From: ZC4RG35 sp036375695
GTDB lineage: Bacteria > Actinomycetota > Acidimicrobiia > Spongiisociales > ZC4RG35
Reading direction: 5' to 3'
Assembly (NCBI GenBank): GCA_036375695.1
Contig: DASVBU010000039.1
Coordinates: forward strand, 1-18,008
Length of the DNA: 18,008 nt
The notes beneath the pieces are model-generated. The model had not been told where the DNA came from, searched no databases, and worked only from the letters and a program-made list of their open reading frames with translations. The position numbers and the translations under genes were made by a program. Of the stretch, positions 13,094-18,008 are shown piece after piece (the stretch's first letter is position 1; every line of letters starts with the position of its first letter).

Positions 13094-13771
13094 GTGTTGC
13101 TGGTCCAGCTCGTCATTGCCGCCGTGTGTCTCTCACCACCCGTGGACGGGCCCGTCACCGCCGGATTCGCCCCGGTGGGGGAGTACGCCGGCCATTGGGG
13201 TGTCGACTACGGCGCAGCAGTCGGGACCACCGTCGGCGCACCGGCATCGGGCCGGGTGACATTCGCCGGGTCGGTGGCCGGGATGCGGACCGTGACCATC
13301 GAGCCCACACCGGGCCTCAAGGTATCGGTCTCATATCTCGGCAGGGTCGAGGTCTCGACGGGAGACGCGGTGGAGCGTGGTCAACGCGTCGGCACCGCGG
13401 GCACGCCGCACGGGGTCCCGGGCGTGCACGTGTCGGTGCGGGTCGGCGACCGCTACGTCGACCCGGTCCGCCATCTCGGTTGCACCGGCACCGACATCAC
13501 CGGGGCGCTCCGGCTGGTGGAGCCCCCGATGCCCTATGCTCGCCGTCGTGCGCACCGGGATCCTCGGCGGGACCTTCGACCCGATCCACATCGCCCATCT
13601 CCACGCCGCCGAGTGCGCCCTCTATCAGGCCCGTCTCGATCGGGTGCTGCTCATGCCCGCGGGCGATCCGTGGCAGAAGCTGGGGAAGCGGGTGTCTGCC
13701 GGTCACCACCGGCTGGAGATGACCAGGCTGGCCATTGCCGGCGTGCCCGGCTTGGAAGCCGACGACCGTGA
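13094..13771 (+). CDS. LytM/M23-like domain protein with degenerate active site
   Basis: 225 aa from GTG 13094; TTG 13097 is an alternative and is better spaced from GGAGG at 13086-13090. A short hydrophobic N-terminus (LLVQLVIAAVC) could be a weak signal sequence. Residues 15-130 match the M23/LytM beta-sheet domain: GHWGVDYGA with zinc-ligand positions H34 and D38, GAPASGRVTFAG, GDAVERGQRVGTAG and DPVRHLG. The HxH zinc/catalytic motif reads H112-V-S114, and the third histidine position (usually in YAHLS) is Y81 (SYLG). Two of the key residues are therefore gone and peptidase activity is unlikely. From about residue 150 the frame is Arg/Pro-rich and overlaps nadD out of frame by 224 bases, so the functional protein probably needs only the first ~135 residues. 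Confidence 0.65.
   Translation: MLLVQLVIAAVCLSPPVDGPVTAGFAPVGEYAGHWGVDYGAAVGTTVGAPASGRVTFAGSVAGMRTVTIEPTPGLKVSVSYLGRVEVSTGDAVERGQRVGTAGTPHGVPGVHVSVRVGDRYVDPVRHLGCTGTDITGALRLVEPPMPYARRRAHRDPRRDLRPDPHRPSPRRRVRPLSGPSRSGAAHARGRSVAEAGEAGVCRSPPAGDDQAGHCRRARLGSRRP
13535..13540 (+). promoter_or_regulatory. Putative -10 box for nadD
   Basis: TATGCT (TANNNT) is followed by seven bases and then GTG at 13548. This favours the GTG over the in-frame ATG at 13536, which lies inside the box itself. Confidence 0.5.
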
Positions 13772-14168
13772 GGTGAGGCGGGACGGGCTCACGTACACCA
13801 TCGAGACCCTGGAGACCTTCCCGGCCGACGAGGAGCTGTATCTGATCCTCGGATCCGACGCCGCGGCGGGGCTGCCCACATGGGAACGGGCGGCCGACGT
13901 GCTGGATCGGGTCAGTGTGATCGTGGCCCCCCGCCCCGGCACCGACCTCTCGTCGGTGGCGCGGGTGGTGCCCGATGCGATCATCCTCGAGATGGCCCCA
14001 CTGGGGATATCGGGGACCGCGATCAGACACGCCGCCGCCACCGGCCGCCCATACCGATATCTCGTCACCGAGCCGGTCCATCGCTACATCGAGGAAAATC
14101 GTCTCTACACGGAACACGACAGAGGCGATATCGTGGGTGCCCAACCGGAGACGGAGGAATCGTCGTAG
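13548..14168 (+). CDS. nadD: Nicotinate-nucleotide adenylyltransferase NadD
   Basis: 206 aa. RTGILGGTFDPIHIAHLHAAE at the N-terminus is the nucleotidyltransferase signature, with the GGTFDP turn and the H-x-A-H pair that binds ATP phosphates. ISGTAIRHAAATGRPYRYLV near the C-terminus is the ISSTxIR motif. It adenylates nicotinate mononucleotide to deamido-NAD+ in de novo and salvage NAD synthesis. The start is GTG 13548, supported by a TANNNT box seven bases upstream; the in-frame ATG 13536 would add MLAV. rsfS follows 14 bases after the stop, a pairing conserved in many bacteria. Confidence 0.93.
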   Translation: MRTGILGGTFDPIHIAHLHAAECALYQARLDRVLLMPAGDPWQKLGKRVSAGHHRLEMTRLAIAGVPGLEADDREVRRDGLTYTIETLETFPADEELYLILGSDAAAGLPTWERAADVLDRVSVIVAPRPGTDLSSVARVVPDAIILEMAPLGISGTAIRHAAATGRPYRYLVTEPVHRYIEENRLYTEHDRGDIVGAQPETEESS

Positions 14169-14182
14169 AGCACAGTGTCGAA

Positions 14183-14533
14183 ATGGCCCGGGTGGCGGCA
14201 GACGCCATCTTCTCCAAGAAAGGGGCCGACATCCTGCTGCTCGACGTGTCCGGTCAGTTCTTCCTGTCGGATGTCTTCGTGATCGCCACGGGCACGTCCC
14301 GGCCCCACGTGCAGGCGCTGGCCGAGCATGTCGAGGAGAAGCTGGCCGAAGAGTTCGACGCCAAGCCCCTGAGGGTGGAGGGGGCAAGTGAGGCGGAGTG
14401 GGTGCTCCTCGACTACGGGGACGTGATCGTGCACCTCTTCCAGCCGGCGCCACGCGACTTCTACTCGCTGGAGCGTCTCTGGGGCGACTCCACCCGGATC
14501 CGCTGGGAGGAGCCGGCTCAGACCGAGAGCTGA
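14183..14533 (+). CDS. rsfS: Ribosomal silencing factor RsfS
   Basis: 116 aa from ATG 14183. KKGADILLLDVSGQFFLSD, VFVIATGTSRPHVQALAEHV and EWVLLDYGDVIVHLF match RsfS/YbeB/Iojap. RsfS binds ribosomal protein uL14 on the 50S subunit and blocks 30S joining in starvation. Family members normally carry a few residues before the first helix, and in-frame upstream codons here (VVEHSVE) look homologous. However, no ATG, GTG or TTG lies in that stretch. The GGAGG at 14153-14157 is too far from ATG 14183 (25 bases), so the true start is a little uncertain. The stop is three bases from the convergent pirin stop. Confidence 0.92.
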   Translation: MARVAADAIFSKKGADILLLDVSGQFFLSDVFVIATGTSRPHVQALAEHVEEKLAEEFDAKPLRVEGASEAEWVLLDYGDVIVHLFQPAPRDFYSLERLWGDSTRIRWEEPAQTES

Positions 14534-14536
14534 GCC

Positions 14537-15478
14537 CTAGTCGTCGCCACGCAGCCAGGGTGGCCGCGGAGCTTCGATCCGGGGAAGGTGAGAGGGCACC
14601 GTTCCGAACCGTTCCTCGTTGCCGGTCTGCCAGTCGCTCCAGGCCTCGGTGATCTCGTCCTCGGTACGGGCCACGAAGTTCCACCACATCTTCACGGTCT
14701 CGCCCAGGGGGCGGCCTCCGAGGATCATCACACGGGCGGGATGACTCCGAGCGGTGAGACGGAGCTCGCTCCTGCCCACAGGAACCAGGGCCAGCGAGCC
14801 CGGCTCGGTGATGTGATCGTCGACGGCGACGGGCCGGTCGATCGGCACGACGGCGTGCTCGAATCCCGGGTCGATGGGGACCACGGTGGGTCCACCCATG
14901 GTCAGGTCCAGACCGATGGCAGGGTGGTCGACGCGAGCCGGGGAGGAGGCACCCCCGTGCGATCCCACGAAGACAGTCGCCAGGCTGTCACCGATGTGGG
15001 TTTCGGGGAGCGCGTCGAGGTGCTGGAAGGCCGAGTCCCCGGTCCTGGTCGCGTCGGGCTGGGCGAGCCACATCTGCACGCCCATGATCGGGGTGTCGTC
15101 GAGGGGTCCGACCTCAACGCCTTCTTCGGCATGAGCGATCCCGTAGCCGGCGGTCATCAGGTTGAGTTGGCCGGGTCGGATCAATTGCTCGGATCCCAGG
15201 GAATCGGAGTGGAGGACGGTGCCGGTGAACAACCAAGTGACGGTGGCGAGACCGATGTGCGGGTGGGGCCCTATCTCCAGCGGTGGTGGCCGGTCCACGT
15301 CGCCGGCCTCCATGAGGTCGACGAAGCACCACGGGCCCACGGTGCGGCGATTCTTGGTGGGGAGGACACGGAGGATCCCGAGTTCCCCGATCCTCGTCTG
15401 ACGGCCGTTCCTGACCTCGATCGCGGCTATGCCGAGATTCTGTGTCGAGGCGCTGCGCTCGTCGACGGGGCCACTCAC
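14537..15478 (-). CDS. Pirin family protein
   Basis: 313 aa, bicupin. The N-terminal cupin has the metal motif PHPHIGLATVTWLFTG (H-x-H) followed by the conserved GQLNLMTAGYGIAHAEE segment with the remaining His and Glu ligands. GVQMWLAQP and WWNFVARTEDEI are typical pirin blocks. Pirins are iron-binding proteins; some have quercetinase activity and others are redox-sensing co-regulators. The start is GTG 15478, seven bases after TAGGCT, which overlaps the stop codon of the upstream acetyltransferase. It is convergent with rsfS with a three-base gap. The function in this organism is not evident. Confidence 0.92.
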   Translation of the reverse strand: MSGPVDERSASTQNLGIAAIEVRNGRQTRIGELGILRVLPTKNRRTVGPWCFVDLMEAGDVDRPPPLEIGPHPHIGLATVTWLFTGTVLHSDSLGSEQLIRPGQLNLMTAGYGIAHAEEGVEVGPLDDTPIMGVQMWLAQPDATRTGDSAFQHLDALPETHIGDSLATVFVGSHGGASSPARVDHPAIGLDLTMGGPTVVPIDPGFEHAVVPIDRPVAVDDHITEPGSLALVPVGRSELRLTARSHPARVMILGGRPLGETVKMWWNFVARTEDEITEAWSDWQTGNEERFGTVPSHLPRIEAPRPPWLRGDD

Positions 15479-15485
15479 CCCACCG

Positions 15486-15491
15486 AGCCTA
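15486..15491 (-). promoter_or_regulatory. Putative -10 box for the pirin gene
   Basis: TAGGCT on the minus strand, followed by seven bases and GTG at 15478. Its first three bases are the TAG stop codon of the acetyltransferase frame. It suggests pirin can be transcribed apart from the upstream genes. Confidence 0.5.
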
Positions 15492-16074
15492 CGCCTGCTC
15501 GAGCTGGAGACGGACGATGGGACGGTGGGGGCGTCGCCGTGCCACCTCCACCCAGTCGGTGAACATCCCGGACGTGCCCGTGTACAGGTCGACGGCGGAG
15601 GATGCCGGCGCGTCGTAGGGGTAGGCCTCGAGCACGGTGACGCCCGGGTGCCGGGCGTACTGGACGGCTGCCTGAGCCATGACGTCTCCGACTCCCTGCC
15701 TGCGGTACCCGACCCGGGTCACGAAGCAGTTCACCGACCACACGGCGGTCTCGTCCACCGGGCCCAGGGTTCGCGACCGCTCCAGTGCCGGGTAGACCTC
15801 CCTCGGGCCGAGGGCGACCCACCCCACCGGAGTGCCGTCCAGATAGCCGACGAGGCCCGGCGGGGGACCGGTCTCGGTCACTTCACGGAAGAGATCCTCG
15901 GCAGGACGGCCGGGCCCCGAATCCACCGGGCGGGCGTCTCCAGTACATGCAGGCACACCGGCGGGCGACGCCACGCTCACCGAAGACCTCGAGGACGTCG
16001 TCGAATCGCTCCGGGGTGAGCGGTCGGCAGGTCAGCGTGCCGGCCTCGGTCTCACCGTGCCACTCCCAGGTCAT
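15489..16074 (-). pseudogene. GNAT acetyltransferase interrupted by a one-base frameshift
   Basis: Two frames make one protein. Frame 1 starts at ATG 16074 and gives MTWEWHGETEAGTLTCRPLT, then VFGERGVARRCACMYWRRPPGGFG, and stops at 15883. Frame 2 continues PGRPAEDLFREV, GPPPGLVGYLDGTPVGWVALGPRE, WSVNCFVTRVGYRRQGVGDVMAQAA (acetyl-CoA motif A with RRQGVG) and stops at 15489. Removing one base from the C-run at 15915-15918 (GGGG on the coding strand) joins them as GGFGPGRPAEDLF with no residue missing, giving 194 aa. The whole span is 586 bases, one more than a multiple of three. This could be a recent inactivating mutation, a homopolymer sequencing or assembly error, or slippage. The ATG overlaps the stop of the upstream small gene (ATGA). 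Confidence 0.8.
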
Positions 16075-16271
16075 GCACCCACCTGGTGCACCGTCTCGTG
16101 GCGGTCCGGTAACTCGATGACCCGGCAGTCTTCGATATTTGGCGTCTGCACTTCGTCTTCGGCGCGACGGATGAATCCCAACGACTTCATCAGCTCGAAG
16201 CGCTTCAGGGATCGCTTCACTCGCTCGTCATGCAACCGTCTCATCTCCTCGTATCCGAGTGTGGTGAGCAT
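16071..16271 (-). CDS. Small hypothetical protein (66 aa)
   Basis: Starts ATG 16271 and ends TGA at 16071, overlapping the acetyltransferase ATG by four bases. The protein is strongly charged, with a likely helical N-terminal half (LGYEEMRRLHDERVKRSLKRFELMKSLGF) and an acidic second half (RRAEDEVQTPNIEDCRVIELPDRH). I do not recognise a family. There is no membrane segment and no Cys pair. The weak ribosome site GAAGGGAA lies about eight bases upstream. It is likely real because of the tight coupling to the downstream gene and its position opposite the WYL regulator, which may control it. Confidence 0.6.
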   Translation of the reverse strand: MLTTLGYEEMRRLHDERVKRSLKRFELMKSLGFIRRAEDEVQTPNIEDCRVIELPDRHETVHQVGA

Positions 16272-16307
16272 CTTCGTTCCCTTCTCGACTGTCCACGCTT
16301 CGGTCCC

Positions 16308-16314
16308 TAACCTA
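16308..16314. promoter_or_regulatory. Overlapping divergent -10 boxes
   Basis: TAACCT (16308-16313) on the plus strand and TAGGTT (16314-16309) on the minus strand both fit TANNNT and overlap almost completely. The plus box would start the WYL regulator transcript near 16320; the minus box would start the small-gene/GNAT transcript near 16302. If both are used, polymerase binding on the two strands would be mutually exclusive. Confidence 0.4.
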
Positions 16315-16324
16315 TGGGGAAATA

Positions 16325-16341
16325 CGGACAGTTTCTGTCCG
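16325..16341. promoter_or_regulatory. Perfect 7-bp palindrome, putative WYL regulator operator
   Basis: CGGACAG-TTT-CTGTCCG is an exact inverted repeat with a three-base spacer, 23 bases upstream of the WYL regulator's ATG. It lies just downstream of the predicted plus-strand start site and upstream of the minus-strand -10 box. That placement fits autorepression and control of the divergent small gene/GNAT unit. The palindrome is seen directly; the operator role is inferred. Confidence 0.5.
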
Positions 16342-16363
16342 CAATGTCGACGAGGGTGACGTC

Positions 16364-17305
16364 ATGCACAGCGCCGAACGGCTGCTCAGACTCTTGGGTT
16401 TGCTCCAGGGCCGTGTCGACTGGACGGCCGACGACCTGGCTCAGCGTCTCGGTGTCACGCCCAGGACGATCAGACGTGACATCGCCCGTCTCCGCGACCT
16501 CGGGTACCCGGTGGAGGCGCTGGCCGGACCCGGTGGGGGATACCGCCTGGGGGCCGGCGGCAAGCTCCCGCCCCTGCTCCTCGACGACGAGGAAGCCCTT
16601 GCAGTGGCGCTGGGCCTGCGGGTCACCATGACCACGGTCGGCGGGCTCGAGGAGGCATCGATGTCGGCCATGGGGAAGCTGGAGCAGGTTCTGCCACCGA
16701 GGATCCGACAGAGCCTGGAGGACTTCTCCGAGTCGACCGTGACGGTTCCCGGGGCGCCGTCGCGGGTGGACCCTTCCGTGGTGGCGGTGCTGACTCGAGC
16801 CTCACGGGAGCGTCAACGGGTCAGGTTCTCGTACAAGGACGCCAGAGGCGTCGAGTCGGAGCGACATGTCGAGCCCCTCCGCATCGTCCACACCGGCAGG
16901 CGGTGGTACCTGGTGGCCTACGACATGGATCGGGAGGACTGGCGAACCTTTCGGGTCGACCGGATGTCAGAGGCGAGGGCGACCGGGATACGGTCGATGC
17001 GTCGGCCTGCCCCGGACCCGGTGGAGTTGGTGAACCGGGGTGTGGCCGTGGATGCCTACGCCTACGCCGCCGAGGTGATCCTCCACGTTCCGATCGAGTG
17101 GGCGCAACGGATGATCCCGATCACCATCGGACAGGTCAGTTCGGCTGGTGCGAAAAGGTCCAGGCTGCACATCGGCGCTGACGATCTGGAGTGGCTGGCG
17201 CGCTACCTGGTGAGCCTGGAGGTCCCGTTCGACGTGGTGTCACCGGATGAGGTCAAAGCGGAGCTGGTGAAGCTGGGGAGACAGCTGATCGACCGCTTCG
17301 GGTGA
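16364..17305 (+). CDS. YafY-type HTH-WYL transcriptional regulator
   Basis: 313 aa. Residues 1-60 form a DeoR/HTH_11-type winged helix (ERLLRLLGLLQG, TADDLAQRLGVTPRTIRRDI, LRDLGYPVEALAGPGGGYRLG). A WYL domain follows (RVRFSYKDARGVESERHVEPLRIV, then GRRWYLVAYDMDREDWRTFRVDRM). A C-terminal extension (WCX-like) ends VVSPDEVKAELVKLGRQLIDRF. WYL domains sense ligands, often nucleic-acid-derived or nucleotide, and such regulators control stress, defence or metabolic genes. The start is ATG 16364 with GAGGG eight to nine bases upstream. A palindrome at 16325-16341 suggests autoregulation. Divergent from the small gene, GNAT and pirin, which are its likely targets. Confidence 0.93.
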   Translation: MHSAERLLRLLGLLQGRVDWTADDLAQRLGVTPRTIRRDIARLRDLGYPVEALAGPGGGYRLGAGGKLPPLLLDDEEALAVALGLRVTMTTVGGLEEASMSAMGKLEQVLPPRIRQSLEDFSESTVTVPGAPSRVDPSVVAVLTRASRERQRVRFSYKDARGVESERHVEPLRIVHTGRRWYLVAYDMDREDWRTFRVDRMSEARATGIRSMRRPAPDPVELVNRGVAVDAYAYAAEVILHVPIEWAQRMIPITIGQVSSAGAKRSRLHIGADDLEWLARYLVSLEVPFDVVSPDEVKAELVKLGRQLIDRFG

Positions 17306-17330
17306 GGTTTCTCATCCTCGGGCGTCGCTG

Positions 17331-17336
17331 TAAAAT
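17331..17336 (+). promoter_or_regulatory. -10 box of the tRNA-Ala gene
   Basis: TAAAAT matches TANNNT 12 bases before the mature tRNA 5' end. Only a weak -35 candidate lies 17-18 bases upstream. Confidence 0.55.
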
Positions 17337-17348
17337 GCGGTTCCCACT

Positions 17349-17422
17349 GGGGCTGTAGCTCAGCCTGGCAGAGCACTTGACTGGCAGTCAAGGGGTCAGG
17401 GGTTCAAATCCCCTCAGCTCCA
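17349..17422 (+). tRNA. tRNA-Ala, anticodon GGC
   Basis: 74 nt cloverleaf. The acceptor stem GGGGCTG/CAGCTCC contains the G3-U70 pair that marks alanine tRNAs. The D arm is GCTC/GAGC; the anticodon stem CTTGA/TCAAG carries loop CTGGCAG with anticodon GGC; the T arm AGGGG/CCCCT has loop TTCAAAT. Discriminator A is at 17422 and CCA is not encoded. It reads GCC and GCU alanine codons. Confidence 0.95.
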
Positions 17423-17430
17423 CTTCAAGA

Positions 17431-17452
17431 AACCACCCTTGACCTGGTGGTT
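17431..17452 (+). terminator. Hairpin after tRNA-Ala
   Basis: AACCACC (17431-17437) and GGTGGTT (17446-17452) form a perfect 7-bp stem with an 8-nt loop, nine bases past the tRNA. Only a weak T-content follows (CGTCTTAG), so it is a possible processing or termination structure. Confidence 0.4.
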
Positions 17453-17496
17453 CGTCTTAGGTCGATATCTGTCCTGTGGGCGTCGGTCATGCCGAG

Positions 17497-17524
17497 AGTC
17501 CGCGAAAAGTCCGCAGGAGTCCGC
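17497..17524. repeat. Three phased AGTCCGC repeats
   Basis: AGTCCGC begins at 17497, 17508 and 17518, spacing of 11 and 10 bases or about one helical turn. Such phasing suits a protein-binding array. The rest of 17423-17679 shows no gene that I trust, and the short minus-strand frame at 17527-17781 resembles no family. Confidence 0.55.
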
Positions 17525-17679
17525 GGTCAGCCGGCAATGAACGCCTCATCGCGCCGAAGTGGAGCAGCTCCGAGATCGTGCAGTTGGGCATTCCGAGGCG
17601 GCATTTCGAGCCGATGACGCAGGACGGAGTGTCTACCTCCGGCTAGGCATACTTCGTTGCGAGAGTCAGCGGAGGTGTC

Positions 17680-18008
17680 ATGGATAGAGAAGCAGGTATC
17701 GAGGAGCTGGAAGTCGCGCATCGGGTGCGCAAAGTGTCCCTCGAAGCTCGGGGAGTCGAACTCGGTGAGCCAAGGCTCCACGATGACGGGATGACCAATT
17801 CGGCCTACGACATCGAGTTCCCGAGTGCCCGACCGCCCGTCGCATTGGAAGTCACATCCCTCACGGACTCGAGGTTTATTGAAACGGCAGGGGTTTCCAG
17901 CGGGCTTGCAACCAAGGCAACCGCGATAGCCGTCGACAAAGGATCGGGTGGATGGTTGATCGAGATCGACCGGGACACCAGGCTACGAGGCGAGGCGGAA
18001 AGGTGGAT
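17680..18008 (+). CDS. Unrecognised protein, 5' part (runs off the window)
   Basis: 109 complete codons are open from ATG 17680 to the window edge. The start has a strong Shine-Dalgarno sequence, GGAGGTG at 17671-17677. The peptide starts MDREAGIEELEVAHRVRK and contains YDIEFPSARPPVALEVTSLTD and GSGGWLIEIDRDTR. The D-I-E...A-L-E-V-T pattern loosely recalls the core strand of PD-(D/E)xK-type nuclease folds, but that is weak and the protein is incomplete. Codon use is less GC-biased than in neighbouring genes (ATA, TTT ATT, AGA, GCA are present). With the tRNA just upstream, this suggests accessory or transferred DNA. No function is assigned. Confidence 0.6.
   Translation, partial: MDREAGIEELEVAHRVRKVSLEARGVELGEPRLHDDGMTNSAYDIEFPSARPPVALEVTSLTDSRFIETAGVSSGLATKATAIAVDKGSGGWLIEIDRDTRLRGEAERW

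Noticed and set aside
13083..13094. ATG at 13083 as start of the LytM-like gene
   Set aside because: It is out of frame with the LytM domain and leads to a short meaningless peptide; GTG 13094 or TTG 13097 fits the domain and the GGAGG site.
17527..17781. Minus-strand 84-codon frame right of the tRNA
   Set aside because: It overlaps the start and ribosome site of the better supported plus-strand gene at 17680, and no family resemblance is seen.

Overview
This 18 kb window is high-GC DNA that looks like an actinobacterial chromosome. The signs are TANNNT -10 boxes 6-9 nt from start codons (leaderless transcripts), many GTG starts, an obg / nadD-rsfS core neighbourhood, a YafY-type WYL regulator and a tRNA-Ala gene without an encoded CCA. 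Class-level placement (for example Acidimicrobiia-like) is a guess.

Layout. (1) 1-245: C-terminal end of Obg. (2) 246-654: gene-free, with GC-rich hairpin elements and two tandem ~90-bp repeats. (3) 655-3458, minus: trkA-trkH, a complete potassium uptake system. (4) 3539-8618, plus: a MoxR ATPase (CoxD-like), a VWA protein (CoxE-like), a single-domain response regulator and a form II CoxL-like molybdenum hydroxylase large subunit. No CoxM or CoxS partner is present. (5) 8619-8831: more hairpin elements. (6) 8832-10979: a PLP-dependent threonine/serine dehydratase-like gene (minus) and an MFS transporter (plus), divergent from a 51-bp spacer with a leaderless promoter each way. (7) 10948-12986, minus: two overlapping GAPDH-family genes. 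The downstream one is canonical; the upstream one keeps the NAD-binding fold but has lost the catalytic Cys and His and the phosphate-binding residues. (8) 13094-14533, plus: a degenerate LytM/M23 protein, nadD and rsfS. (9) 14537-16271, minus: a small unknown protein, a frameshifted GNAT acetyltransferase and a pirin. (10) 16364-17305, plus: a WYL regulator with a palindrome in its promoter region. (11) 17349-17422: tRNA-Ala(GGC). (12) 17423-18008: a differently composed tail with the start of an unrecognised gene, possibly the edge of an accessory element.

How the parts relate. TrkA gates TrkH at the membrane. The CoxD/CoxE pair fits known roles in maturing the active site of CoxL-type hydroxylases, so block 4 reads as a hydroxylase with its maturation factors and a response regulator, with its electron-transfer subunits elsewhere or replaced. 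The active and inactive GAPDH proteins are translationally coupled, which suggests a regulatory or hetero-oligomeric partnership. This is the best candidate here for an undescribed system. NadD (NAD synthesis) and RsfS (ribosome silencing) form a conserved pair that usually lies near obg; here 13 kb of other genes separates them.
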